Part shown: positions 1-7,884 of the stretch, in pieces
Position numbering within the stretch: position 1 is the stretch's first letter
Layout of the letters: each line of letters starts with the position of its first letter
From: Variovorax sp. PMC12
GTDB taxonomy: Bacteria; Pseudomonadota; Gammaproteobacteria; Burkholderiales; Burkholderiaceae_C
DNA length: 64,000 nt
NCBI RefSeq assembly: GCF_003019815.1
Contig: NZ_CP027773.1
Coordinates: 3,421,001-3,485,000, forward strand
Direction: 5' to 3'
Position numbers and translations under genes: made by a program
The notes under the pieces: generated by a model
Told to the model about the DNA's origin: nothing
Databases searched by the model: none
The model's input: the letters and a program-made list of their open reading frames with translations, nothing else

Positions 1-4
1 CCCG

Positions 5-940
5 ATGATCGTCCGACCCCGCCCTCATTGGCTGCGCATGCTCTTCGTGTGGCGCGGCTCGGTCCTGCCGGACATCGTGCCGCAGCTGTTGTGGACCACC
101 GCCTTCGCGGTGCTGGTGACGGTACTGCACGGGCGGCTTTTTCAATGGAAGGTGCCGCTGAACTTCGTGCCCTTCTCGCTCATCGGCCTCACGCTGGCGA
201 TCTTCCTGGGCTTCAGGAACAGCACGAGCTATTCGCGCTACTGGGAAGCCCGCACGCTGTGGGGCACCCTGCTCAATGAAACGCGCTCGCTGGTGCGCCA
301 GGCGCTGACCCTGGGCGACTCTGACTCCCACTCCGACTCCCCCGCGCACGCCGGCGTGGCGGCCGCGCGCCTCATCGCCTTCGTGCATGCGCTGCGCCAT
401 CAGCTGCGGGGCACCGATCCCTGTGCCGACCTCGCTCGCCTGCTGCCGCCGGAAGACTGCGAGCGCCTGCGCGCGGCGCGCTTCAAGCCGGCCATGCTGC
501 TGCTCATGGTCGGCGAATGGCTGCGCGACCAGCGCAGGAGCGGCCGGCTCGACCCGATGCTCGCGCAGGCCACGGAAGTACCGCTGGGGCGGCTCACGGA
601 GGCACTGGGCGGCTGCGAACGCATTGCGAGCACGCCGATCCCCTTCACCTATTCCGTCATCATCCACCGCACCATCTATCTTTATTGCGTGCTGCTGCCC
701 TTCGGCCTCGTGGATGCCATCGGCGCAATGACGCCGGTGGTGGTCGCGTTCGTCGCATACACCTTCTTCGCACTCGAGGCACTGGGCGCCGAGATCGAGG
801 AACCCTTCGGCACCCAGCCCAACGACCTGGCCCTGGACGCCATGTCCCGCATGATCGAAGCCACCCTGCGCGAGATGATGGGCGAGCCCCGAGCGCCGGA
901 AACCACCGATGCGCAAACCGTTGGTTACATCCAGACCTGA
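5..940 (+). CDS. Bestrophin family membrane channel protein
   Basis: The 311-residue product opens with the characteristic bestrophin N-terminus (IVRPRPHWLRMLFVWRGSVL) and continues with hydrophobic segments around residues 25-45, 55-75 and 220-260, as in the YneE/UPF0187 group of bacterial bestrophins. Members form pentameric ion channels (anion or cation) in the inner membrane. Length matches the family's usual 290-310 residues. The ATG lies at the window edge, so the ribosome-binding site is not visible, but the conserved start makes this initiation likely. An acidic and serine-rich insertion near residues 104-115 (GDSDSHSDS) looks like a variable loop. Substrate ion cannot be told from sequence. 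Confidence 0.9.
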   Translation: MIVRPRPHWLRMLFVWRGSVLPDIVPQLLWTTAFAVLVTVLHGRLFQWKVPLNFVPFSLIGLTLAIFLGFRNSTSYSRYWEARTLWGTLLNETRSLVRQALTLGDSDSHSDSPAHAGVAAARLIAFVHALRHQLRGTDPCADLARLLPPEDCERLRAARFKPAMLLLMVGEWLRDQRRSGRLDPMLAQATEVPLGRLTEALGGCERIASTPIPFTYSVIIHRTIYLYCVLLPFGLVDAIGAMTPVVVAFVAYTFFALEALGAEIEEPFGTQPNDLALDAMSRMIEATLREMMGEPRAPETTDAQTVGYIQT

Positions 941-1037
941 AGAAGCTTAAGAAGCATTCCGGAAACTTTTCGGGGCTTTCGGACACCTACGTTCCGGCGC
1001 TGTCTTTCGCGAACGCGCAAGACAGCCATTCATTCAA

Positions 1038-1054
1038 TGTCTGTATTCCAGACA
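1038..1054. promoter_or_regulatory. Inverted repeat, probable Rrf2-type autoregulatory operator
   Basis: TGTCTG and CAGACA flank the five bases TATTC, giving a perfect 6+6 inverted repeat ending 19 bases before the start of the Rrf2-family gene. The position between promoter region and start codon suits autorepression, which is common for Rrf2 regulators. A GAGGA ribosome-binding site follows at 1062-1066. Function is inferred from position and symmetry only. Confidence 0.5.
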
Positions 1055-1073
1055 CATCCATGAGGAACACTCC

Positions 1074-1631
1074 ATGCGTCTGACGACGAAGGGCGGCTTC
1101 GCCGTGACGGCCATGATCGATGTCGCGCTGCGCGAGCAGGCCGGCCCCGTGGCCCTGGCGTCGATCGCCAAGCGCCAACATATTGCCCGCTCGTCGCTGG
1201 AGGCACTCTTCAGCAAGCTGCGCCAGCATGCGCTGGTGAAGGCGACGCGAGGCCCGGGCGGCGGCTACACGCTGGCGCGCAAGGCATCTGAGATCACCGT
1301 TGCGGACATCCTGTTCTCGGTCGACGGCCAGGCCGCACCAGAGGCCGAAGCCGCACCGCCGCGCGACAAGGCCGGCAACGGCGCCGCAGACGGCGAATCC
1401 GGCTGCTACTCGACCGATGCGCTCTGGGCCTCCGCCAACCACCACGTGATGGAGTTCCTCGACTCCGTCACGCTGCAGAGCCTGGTCGACGACCAGTTGG
1501 CCAAGGGCGTGCGCGTCGAAGAGGAAGCCCCCCGCAAGAAAGAACCGCAGCCGCGCCCCGTGCCCAGCCTGCGCCACGTGAACGCACCCAACTCCGTGTT
1601 CGCTTGGAGCGGCGTGTTCGCCAAGCGCTGA
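1074..1631 (+). CDS. Rrf2/IscR-like transcriptional regulator with a reduced cysteine set
   Basis: The 185-residue protein matches IscR over its winged-helix DNA-binding domain (MRLTTKGGFAVTAMIDVAL, then RGPGGGYTLARKASEITVADIL), residues 1-85. In IscR three cysteines ligate a [2Fe-2S] cluster; here only the last is kept, in the motif GCYSTDALW, and the other two positions lie in an expanded Ala/Asp/Gly-rich linker. Cluster binding in the IscR manner is therefore doubtful. The dimerisation helix (VMEFLDSVTLQSLVDDQL) is present. The C-terminal tail is longer than usual and ends in FAWSGVFAKR. It is a lone regulator, not followed by isc genes. Its upstream inverted repeat suggests autoregulation. 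Family assignment is firm; signal and targets are unknown. Confidence 0.9.
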   Translation: MRLTTKGGFAVTAMIDVALREQAGPVALASIAKRQHIARSSLEALFSKLRQHALVKATRGPGGGYTLARKASEITVADILFSVDGQAAPEAEAAPPRDKAGNGAADGESGCYSTDALWASANHHVMEFLDSVTLQSLVDDQLAKGVRVEEEAPRKKEPQPRPVPSLRHVNAPNSVFAWSGVFAKR

Positions 1632-1662
1632 CCGGCACCGCTCCCGCCCCGCCGGCGGGCGG

Positions 1663-3054
1663 TCAGCGCAGCGTGGCATGCGGATGCAACGGATGCGCCA
1701 GCGTGTCCGCGATGAGCCGCAGCGCCTGGTCGCACTGCTCGCGCGACATCGGCCCGCCCAGGCAGATGCGCACCGCGTCGGGCGGATCGCCGTCGGTGGA
1801 AAAGGCCGCGCTCGCCACCACGCCCACGTTCTGCGTGCGCAGGTAGGACGCAAACTCCACCGGACTCCAGCCCGGCGTGAGCGGCAGCCATGCATGGAAC
1901 CCCTCCGGATGCGCCTGCAGCCCGTTCGCGCCCAGGTAGCGCGTGGCCAGCACCTGCCGCGCCATCGACTCCGCGCGCACCGCCTGCAGCATCTCTTCCG
2001 CGGTGCCGTCTTCCACCCACAGCGTGGTCAGCGCATTGGTGATGGGTGAGGCCATCACCGTGGTCGCGCGCATTGCGCCGGCCAGCCGCTGCGACTGCAC
2101 CACCGTCGGCGAGCACACATACGCGCTGCGCAACCCCGCGCCGAAGCATTTCGAGAATCCGCTCACGTAGTAGGTGAGCCCGGGCGCCAGCGTGGCCAGC
2201 GACGCGGGCACCTGGCGCGGCAGCATGCCGTAGGCGTCGTCCTCGATGATCGGCACCGCGTAGCGCAGCGCCACGTCCGCGAGCGCCTCGCGACGGGCGC
2301 GCGAGACCGTGGCGGCGGTCGGATTCAGCAGCGTCGGGTTGCAGTACAGCGCCTTGGGCTTGAGCGTCCTGCAGGCGTGCTCGAAGGCATCGGCAATCGG
2401 GCCGTCGTCGTCCATCTGCAGCGCATGCAGCTGCACGCCCAACTGCGCCGCGATGGCCTTCACGCCGGGGTACGTGAGCGACTCCACGCACACCAGCTCG
2501 CCCGGCCGCGCAAGCTGCGAGAACAGCGCCGTCAGCACGCCGTGGATGCCCGGGCACACCAGGATGCGGTCGACGCTCGCATCGGGCACGAAGGGCCGCA
2601 GCCAGTGCATGGCGGCGGCGCGGTCGTGCGCGGTGCCGCCGAAGTCCTGGTAGCGCAGCAGGTCGTGGAAGTCGGCCTGCGCGAAAGCCCGGCTCGCGCT
2701 GTCGTGCAGCCGCGCCATCAGGTGCTCGTCGTCGGGCTCGGGCGGCATGTTCATCGTCATCTCCGCGCCGCTGCCGCCGCGCAGCCGCAGGCTCGGGCTG
2801 CCCGAGCGGATGAAGGTGCCCGTGCCCGCGCGCGAATCGATCAGCCCGCGCTTGCGCGCCTCGGCATAGCCGCGCGCCACGGTCGTGTAGTTCAGCTCCA
2901 GGTCGGCCGCCAGTTCGCGCAGCGTGGGCAGCCGGTCGCGCACGCCGAGTCGCCCGGTCTTGATGTCGTCGGCGATCAGCTCGGCCAGTTGCAGGTAGGC
3001 CGGGCGGGCGCTGTTGCGCAGTTGCCTGCGCCAGTGGGCGGTGATGGTGGTCAT
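1663..3054 (-). CDS. MocR-type regulator (GntR winged helix fused to PLP aminotransferase fold)
   Basis: 463 residues. Residues 15-85 form a GntR winged helix (RPAYLQLAELIADDIKTGRL, then LPTLRELAADLELNYTTVARGY). From about 110 onward there is a class-I aminotransferase fold with NPT at 239-241, EDDAYG at 271-276 and the PLP lysine in SGFSKCFGAGLRS (Lys302). MocR proteins use PLP to sense a metabolite and usually control a divergently transcribed operon. This gene diverges from the nitrilase operon across a 354-bp region rich in GATCAA boxes, so control of that operon and of itself is the natural inference. The start ATG at 3054 places the winged helix right at the N-terminus, as expected. The ligand is unknown. 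Confidence 0.9.
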   Translation of the reverse strand: MTTITAHWRRQLRNSARPAYLQLAELIADDIKTGRLGVRDRLPTLRELAADLELNYTTVARGYAEARKRGLIDSRAGTGTFIRSGSPSLRLRGGSGAEMTMNMPPEPDDEHLMARLHDSASRAFAQADFHDLLRYQDFGGTAHDRAAAMHWLRPFVPDASVDRILVCPGIHGVLTALFSQLARPGELVCVESLTYPGVKAIAAQLGVQLHALQMDDDGPIADAFEHACRTLKPKALYCNPTLLNPTAATVSRARREALADVALRYAVPIIEDDAYGMLPRQVPASLATLAPGLTYYVSGFSKCFGAGLRSAYVCSPTVVQSQRLAGAMRATTVMASPITNALTTLWVEDGTAEEMLQAVRAESMARQVLATRYLGANGLQAHPEGFHAWLPLTPGWSPVEFASYLRTQNVGVVASAAFSTDGDPPDAVRICLGGPMSREQCDQALRLIADTLAHPLHPHATLR

Positions 3055-3072
3055 CGGGGGGCTCCGGCGAAG

Positions 3073-3195
3073 TTGATCGCATTCATTGATTGCATCCGGC
3101 CACCGATCAACACGCAGGATTCGCGCCCGCCCCAGAGGACCCGGATGCTTCGATCAGGTGCGATCAACCCCATTGATCGGGTGCATTGATCGCAC
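3073..3195. promoter_or_regulatory. Cluster of GATCAA/TTGATC boxes between mocR and nitB, probable MocR operators
   Basis: At least five copies of GATCAA or its complement TTGATC lie here (3073-3078, 3105-3110, 3162-3167, 3173-3178, 3186-3191), with one more at 3304-3309. The best pair, GTGCGATCAA at 3158-3167 and TTGATCGCAC at 3186-3195, is a perfect 10-bp inverted repeat around an 18-bp spacer that itself holds another box. Repeated boxes in the divergent region are typical of MocR regulators. The 354 bases between the two genes (3055-3408) hold no other gene. Confidence 0.65.
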
Positions 3196-3408
3196 GGCGC
3201 ATGCGTCTTGCCGGTGCGCGGCGAGCCGCCCGGCCCGGCCGCCGGCCCGCCTTTGCACAGGCCGGAAAAATTTTTTGCGGCTCGCGGCCCGCGCCGCTGC
3301 GCGTTGATCGCGACTTGATTGCACGCAGCCGCGCGAACGCTGGCACATCGCCTGCGAAGAGGAAGGCACGCAAGACCTGCGTGTCCAACCACCCAACCGG
3401 AGTCCCCC

Positions 3409-3891
3409 ATGCCCAAAGTCACCCGCCCCCGCAACGAAAAAGGCGAGTACCTCGTCGACTACGAAGAGAAGGTGTTCGAAGACGTCAAGGCCGAGCCCGG
3501 CGAGAAGGCGCTCGTCACCTTCCACACCGTGGCCTTCGAAGGCTCCATCGGCTTCGTCAACCTGCTGCAGGCCACGCGGCTGCGGCGCAAGGGCTACGAG
3601 ACCTCGGTCCTGCTGTACGGCCCCGGCGTGACGCTGGGCGTGCAGCGCGGCTTTCCCACGCTGGGCGACGAGGCCTTCCCGGGCCACCAGAACTTCAACA
3701 AGCAAATCGTCAAGTTCATGGAGGAAGGCGGCAAGGTCTACGCCTGCCGCTTCGCGCTGCAGGCGCTGTACGGCCACGGCGAAGGCGCGCTGATCGAAGG
3801 CATCACGCCGATCAACCCGCTCGACGTGCTCGACCTCGTGCTGCTGCACAAGAAGGCCGGCGCGGTCATCCTCGACACCTGGACACTGTGA
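3409..3891 (+). CDS. nitB: NitB: MSMEG_0572/Sll0783 family nitrogen-starvation response protein
   Basis: 160 residues starting MPKVTRPRNEKGEYLVDYEE, with a GGAG ribosome-binding site seven bases before the ATG. A longer in-frame reading from 3319 adds a low-complexity arginine-rich stretch and was rejected. The protein is the conserved first member of the Nit1C nitrilase cluster (MSMEG_0572 in mycobacteria, Sll0783 in cyanobacteria). Its molecular role is unknown. Body motifs (ALVTFHTVAFEGSIGFVNLL, then KGYETSVLLYGPGV) suggest a DsrE-like small alpha/beta fold, which is an inference. Its stop overlaps a possible GTG start of the nitrilase gene, so the two are translationally close. Confidence 0.88.
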   Translation: MPKVTRPRNEKGEYLVDYEEKVFEDVKAEPGEKALVTFHTVAFEGSIGFVNLLQATRLRRKGYETSVLLYGPGVTLGVQRGFPTLGDEAFPGHQNFNKQIVKFMEEGGKVYACRFALQALYGHGEGALIEGITPINPLDVLDLVLLHKKAGAVILDTWTL

Positions 3892-3905
3892 GCGAAGGCG
3901 CGGCG

Positions 3906-4961
3906 ATGGCATCCACACCCACCACCGTTCGGGCGGCGGCGATCCAGATCGCACCCGACTTCGAGCGGCCCGACGGCACGCTGGAGCGCGTGTGCAGCGC
4001 CATCGACGCGGCCGCTGCCAGGGGCGCGCAGCTCGCGGTCTTTCCCGAGACCTTCGTGCCCTACTACCCCTACTTCAGCTTCGTGCTGCCGCCGGTGCTG
4101 CAAGGCGCGCCGCACCTGCGGCTGGCGGAGCGCGCGGTGGTCGTGCCCGGCCCGGTCACGCAGGCCGTGGCGGAGCGAGCCCGCGCACGGAACATGGTGG
4201 TCGTGCTCGGCGTGAACGAGCGCGACCACGGCAGCCTCTACAACACGCAGCTGGTGTTCGACGCCGACGGCACGCTGGTGCTCAAGCGCCGCAAGATCAC
4301 GCCGACCTATCACGAGCGCATGGTCTGGGGCATGGGCGACGGCGCGGGCCTGAAGGTGGTCGACACCGCCGTGGGCCGCGTCGGCGCGCTGGCCTGCTGG
4401 GAGCACTACAACCCGCTCGCGCGCTACGCGCTGATGGCGCAGCACGAGCAGATCCACTGCGCGCAGTTCCCCGGCTCGCTGGTCGGCCCGATCTTCGCGG
4501 AGCAGATGGAAGTGACCATCCGCCACCACGCGCTGGAGTCGGGCTGCTTCGTGGTCAACGCCACCGGCTGGCTCACCGACGAGCAGATCCGCTCGGTCAC
4601 GCCCGACGCGCAACTGCAGAAGGCGCTGCGCGGCGGCTGCCACACGGCCATCGTCTCGCCCGAAGGAAAGCACCTCGCGCCGCCGCTCACCGAGGGCGAA
4701 GGCATGGTGGTGGCCGACCTCGACATGGCGCTGATCGCCAAGCGCAAGCGAATGATGGATTCGGTCGGCCACTACGCGCGGCCCGAGCTGCTGTCGCTCG
4801 CCCTCAACGACCGGCCGGCGCAGACCACCGTGCCCATGCACCTCACGCAACCTTTCGCCCAACGGAGCCCCGACCATGACCACGACACCCATCACGACGC
4901 AGCAGCAGGACAGCCGGCAACTGATGACCGAGCTCCAGTCCTTCGGGTTGCGGCTGGTTGA
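3906..4961 (+). CDS. nitC: NitC: Nit1C-cluster nitrilase (Sll0784 family)
   Basis: 351-residue carbon-nitrogen hydrolase. The catalytic triad is visible: Glu48 in FPETF, Lys130 in RRKITPTYHE and Cys164 in ALACWEHYNPLARYAL. Nitrilases convert nitriles to carboxylates plus ammonia; this subfamily has been linked in cyanide-utilising bacteria to growth on cyanide as nitrogen source. ATG 3906 is preferred, but a GTG at 3888 that overlaps the nitB stop would add six residues. The last 86 bases overlap the start of nitD, giving a His/Asp-rich tail (DHDHDTHHD) unlikely to be part of the enzyme core. It sits second in the seven-gene operon. Confidence 0.93.
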   Translation: MASTPTTVRAAAIQIAPDFERPDGTLERVCSAIDAAAARGAQLAVFPETFVPYYPYFSFVLPPVLQGAPHLRLAERAVVVPGPVTQAVAERARARNMVVVLGVNERDHGSLYNTQLVFDADGTLVLKRRKITPTYHERMVWGMGDGAGLKVVDTAVGRVGALACWEHYNPLARYALMAQHEQIHCAQFPGSLVGPIFAEQMEVTIRHHALESGCFVVNATGWLTDEQIRSVTPDAQLQKALRGGCHTAIVSPEGKHLAPPLTEGEGMVVADLDMALIAKRKRMMDSVGHYARPELLSLALNDRPAQTTVPMHLTQPFAQRSPDHDHDTHHDAAAGQPATDDRAPVLRVAAG

Positions 4962-6006
4962 TCCTTCGGCCGGCGTCTCGAGCCGCCGCGGCGGCGCGGG
5001 CCCTTCGGACCACAAGGCCGTGACCGTCGACGGCCACACGATCATGGTGCCGGTGCACACGTCCACCGCCTGGCACTCGCCCTTCACCGCCGAGGCGCCG
5101 GACGCGAGCGGCATGAGCCGCGTGATGCGCGGCAGCATTCCCATCGCAAGCATCAGCTTTCCGAGGCAGCCGCGCTTCTACGCCATGCAGACCTTCGACG
5201 GCGTGCCCTACTCGCACATCGCCACGCTGCACGGCAGCGACGTGCTGGCCACCACCGTGCTGCAGACCTGCATCCGCTACGAGAGCCGCAGGAAGAGCTG
5301 CAAGTTCTGCGCGATCGGCCAGTCGCTCGCGGCCGGCCGCACCGTCGCGCGCAAGACGCCCGAGCAGCTCGCCGAAGTGGCGCGCGCCGCCGTGCTGCTC
5401 GACGGCGTGAAGCACATGGTGATGACCACCGGCACGCCCAACGCCACCGACCGCGGCGCGGCCGTGCTGTGCGAGAGCGCCTTCGCCATCAAGGCCGCGG
5501 TCGACATCCCCATCCAGGGCCAGTGCGAGCCGCCCGACGACGACCAGTGGTTCCACCGCATGAAGGCCGCCGGCATCGACACGCTGGGCATGCACCTCGA
5601 AGTGGTCACGCCCGAGGTGCGCGAACGCATCATGCCGGGCAAGGCCAGCGTGCCGGTCTCGCGCTACATGAGCGCCTTCGAGGCGGCCGTGGGCGTGTTC
5701 GGGCGCGGGCAGGTCAGCACCTACATCCTGGCCGGGCTGGGCGACACGCGGGAAGCCATCCTCGACACCTGCGACCAGCTGCTGGCGCGCGGCGTGTACC
5801 CCTTCGTCGTGCCCTTCGTGCCGATCAGCGGCACGCCGCTGGAAGACCATCCGGCCCCCACGCCCGAGTTCATGAAGTCGCTGCTCGCGCCGCTGGGCGA
5901 ACGCGTGGTGGCCGCCGGCCTGCGCTCGGCCGACATCAAGGCCGGCTGCGGCAAGTGCGGCGCCTGCTCGTCGCTGTCGATCTACGAAAAAGAAAGCGAA
6001 GGCTGA
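4876..6006 (+). CDS. nitD: NitD: MSMEG_0568 family radical SAM protein
   Basis: 376 residues with a GGAG ribosome-binding site at 4864-4867. The presumed cluster motif is Cys132, Cys142 and Cys145 (TCIRYESRRKSCKFCAIG), spacing CX9CX2C instead of the canonical CX3CX2C. A second cysteine group, Cys358, Cys361 and Cys364 (AGCGKCGACSS), lies at the C-terminus and could bind an auxiliary cluster. These features match the MSMEG_0568 family always found in Nit1C clusters. The reaction is unknown. Its start lies inside the end of nitC and its stop is two bases before nitE, which points to translational coupling. Confidence 0.92.
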   Translation: MTTTPITTQQQDSRQLMTELQSFGLRLVDPSAGVSSRRGGAGPSDHKAVTVDGHTIMVPVHTSTAWHSPFTAEAPDASGMSRVMRGSIPIASISFPRQPRFYAMQTFDGVPYSHIATLHGSDVLATTVLQTCIRYESRRKSCKFCAIGQSLAAGRTVARKTPEQLAEVARAAVLLDGVKHMVMTTGTPNATDRGAAVLCESAFAIKAAVDIPIQGQCEPPDDDQWFHRMKAAGIDTLGMHLEVVTPEVRERIMPGKASVPVSRYMSAFEAAVGVFGRGQVSTYILAGLGDTREAILDTCDQLLARGVYPFVVPFVPISGTPLEDHPAPTPEFMKSLLAPLGERVVAAGLRSADIKAGCGKCGACSSLSIYEKESEG

Positions 6007-6008
6007 CC

Positions 6009-6569
6009 ATGCTGTGCATCGACGACCTCTGCGAGATGGCGGACCACTACGCGCCCGCCGAATACCTCGTGCGCGAAGCCGCCCAGCGATGGGAGCGCGA
6101 CGAAGCCATGGCGCTGCGCCGCGCGGTGTTCTGCATCGAGCAGGGCATCTTCGCGCGCGACGACCGCGACGCCATCGACGACCACGCGCGCCTGCTGGTC
6201 GCCATGTCGTGCAACGGCGGCATGCCAGAGCAGGTGGTGGGCACGGTGCGCATCCATCGCGGTGAGGCCGAAGGCGAATGGTGGGGCTCGCGGCTGGCCG
6301 TGCACCCCGCCTTCCGCAGCCAGGGGCACCTGGGCGCCACGCTGATCCGGCTGGCCGTATCGCGCGCCCATGCGCTGGGCTGCGAGACCTTTTTCGCGCA
6401 GGTGCAGCTGCAGAACGTGCCGCTGTTCAACAAGCTTGGCTGGACGACGCTGGAGGAGACCAGCGTGCACGGCCGCCCGCATGCGCGCATGCAGGCCGAC
6501 CTCGCGTGGTATCCGCCTTGCCACGATCCCGTCAGCGGCTTCGTCACGCGCGCCAGGGTGGCGGCATGA
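6009..6569 (+). CDS. nitE: NitE: MSMEG_0567 family GNAT N-acyltransferase
   Basis: 186 residues with the GNAT acetyl-CoA-binding region LAVHPAFRSQGHLGATLIRLAVSRA followed by QLQNVPLFNKLGW. In mycobacteria this domain is fused to the next protein of the operon (AIR synthase-like) as MSMEG_0567; here they are two genes overlapping by four bases (ATGA). The start codon is two bases after the nitD stop and the ribosome-binding site would lie inside nitD (GAAAGCGAAGG). Substrate is unknown; the conserved operon suggests it modifies an intermediate of the nitrile or cyanide pathway. Confidence 0.9.
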   Translation: MLCIDDLCEMADHYAPAEYLVREAAQRWERDEAMALRRAVFCIEQGIFARDDRDAIDDHARLLVAMSCNGGMPEQVVGTVRIHRGEAEGEWWGSRLAVHPAFRSQGHLGATLIRLAVSRAHALGCETFFAQVQLQNVPLFNKLGWTTLEETSVHGRPHARMQADLAWYPPCHDPVSGFVTRARVAA

Positions 6570-7576
6570 CGCAGCATGTCCACGACATCGCCGAAGCCCT
6601 GCGCGCCACGCGCGGCTTCGCCCACAAGCGCGACATCAGCGATGTGGTGTCGGCGCTGGGCCGTTCGCTGCCAGGCGGCCATGCGGCGCTCGCGCAGGCC
6701 GTGCCCATCGGCGACGACTGCGCGGCCATCCCCGACGGCCACGGCGGCTACCTGCTGTTCGCCATCGAAGGCCTGGTCGAAGACTTCATCGTGCGCATGC
6801 CGTGGTTTGCCGGCTACTGCGGCGTGATGGTCAACGTGAGCGACATCTACGCCATGGGCGGGCGCCCCACCGCCGTGGTAGATGCCCTGTGGAGCACCGG
6901 CATGAGCCCCGCGGACGACGTGCTGCGCGGCATGGCCGAGGCCGCCGTGCGCTACGGCGTGCCCATCGTCGGCGGCCACAGCAACAACCGCAGCGAGCGG
7001 CCGCAACTGGCGGTGGCCATCCTCGGGCATGCGCGCCGGCTGCTCACCAGCTTCGACGCCAGGCCGGGGCATCTGCTGGTGATGGCCGCCGACCTGCGCG
7101 GCGCCTACGAGGAGCCTTTTCCGTACTGGAACGCCTCGACCCGCGCGCCCGCCGCGCGGCTGCGCGCCGACCTCGAGCTGTTGCCGGCCATTGCCGAAGA
7201 CGGCCTGTGCGGTGCCGGCAAGGACATCAGCATGGCCGGCGCCGTGGGCACGGCCATGATGCTGCTCGAATGCTCCGGCGTGGGCGCGCGCATCGACCTC
7301 GACGCGCTGCCCCGGCCCGACGGCGTGCCGCTGCTGCGCTGGCTCTCGTCGTTCCCGAGCTACGGCTTCGTGCTCAGCGTGGCGCCCGCGCAGGTGGCCT
7401 CGGTGCTGGCGCGCTTTGCCGCGCGCGACATCGCCTGCGGCGTGATCGGCGAGGTCGATGCCGCGCGGCAGGTGCGCCTGCGCGCCGGTGGCGAAGAGGC
7501 GCTGCTGTGGGACTTCGGCAGCGACGCCTTCATCCAGCCGCCCAGCCTGCAAGCGGAGGCCGCCGCATGCCCGTGA
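6566..7576 (+). CDS. nitF: NitF: Sll0787 family AIR-synthase-like (PurM fold) protein
   Basis: 336 residues. The N-terminal half carries the PurM-type ATP-binding signature (AVPIGDDCAAIP) and the dimer or metal segment MVNVSDIYAMGGRPTAVVDAL; the C-terminal half continues with GKDISMAGAVGTAMMLLE and a typical AIR-synthase C domain (LSSFPSYGFVLSV). PurM-fold enzymes use ATP to activate amides or formyl groups for cyclisation. In Nit1C clusters this protein is invariant, its reaction unknown. Its ATG overlaps the nitE stop, and its last ten bases overlap nitG. Confidence 0.9.
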   Translation: MTQHVHDIAEALRATRGFAHKRDISDVVSALGRSLPGGHAALAQAVPIGDDCAAIPDGHGGYLLFAIEGLVEDFIVRMPWFAGYCGVMVNVSDIYAMGGRPTAVVDALWSTGMSPADDVLRGMAEAAVRYGVPIVGGHSNNRSERPQLAVAILGHARRLLTSFDARPGHLLVMAADLRGAYEEPFPYWNASTRAPAARLRADLELLPAIAEDGLCGAGKDISMAGAVGTAMMLLECSGVGARIDLDALPRPDGVPLLRWLSSFPSYGFVLSVAPAQVASVLARFAARDIACGVIGEVDAARQVRLRAGGEEALLWDFGSDAFIQPPSLQAEAAACP

Positions 7577-7851
7577 CCCACTTCAGCGTGCGCTGGCCCG
7601 ACGCCAGCGAAACGCGCTGCTACTCGCCCTCCAGCGTGGTGCGGGAGCACCTGGCACCCGGCGAGCGCTATGCCCTCGCCGACTTCATGCAACGCACACG
7701 CGAGGCATTGGGCCAGGCCTCCGAGCGGGTTCGCGCGAAGTACGGCTTCGCGTGTTCGCAGGCGATGGACCAGCTTGCAGACATCGAGCAGACCGCCGCG
7801 CGCTTCGCCACCACCGCGGACGCACACGTCACCGTTGTCGCCATCGACTGA
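7567..7851 (+). CDS. nitG: NitG: MSMEG_0570 family small nitrogen-starvation response protein
   Basis: 94 residues (MPVTHFSVRWPDASETRCYSPSSVV...). A strong ribosome-binding site GGAGG lies at 7555-7559 inside the end of nitF, seven bases before the ATG. The pattern of an N-terminal beta strand with RWPDG-like motif, the CYSPSSVV segment and a C-terminal helix matches the small MSMEG_0570 family found in all Nit1C clusters. No catalytic residues are evident. Function is unknown; its obligate linkage suggests a subunit or carrier role in the operon's pathway. Confidence 0.88.
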   Translation: MPVTHFSVRWPDASETRCYSPSSVVREHLAPGERYALADFMQRTREALGQASERVRAKYGFACSQAMDQLADIEQTAARFATTADAHVTVVAID

Positions 7852-7884
7852 CGCGTTCCCCACATCCAGAGAAAGAAGCACCCC

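Noticed and set aside
3319..3408. Upstream extension of nitB
   Set aside because: The added 30 residues are Arg/Ala/His-rich and lie over the regulatory region; the ATG at 3409 has a good ribosome-binding site and the conserved start.
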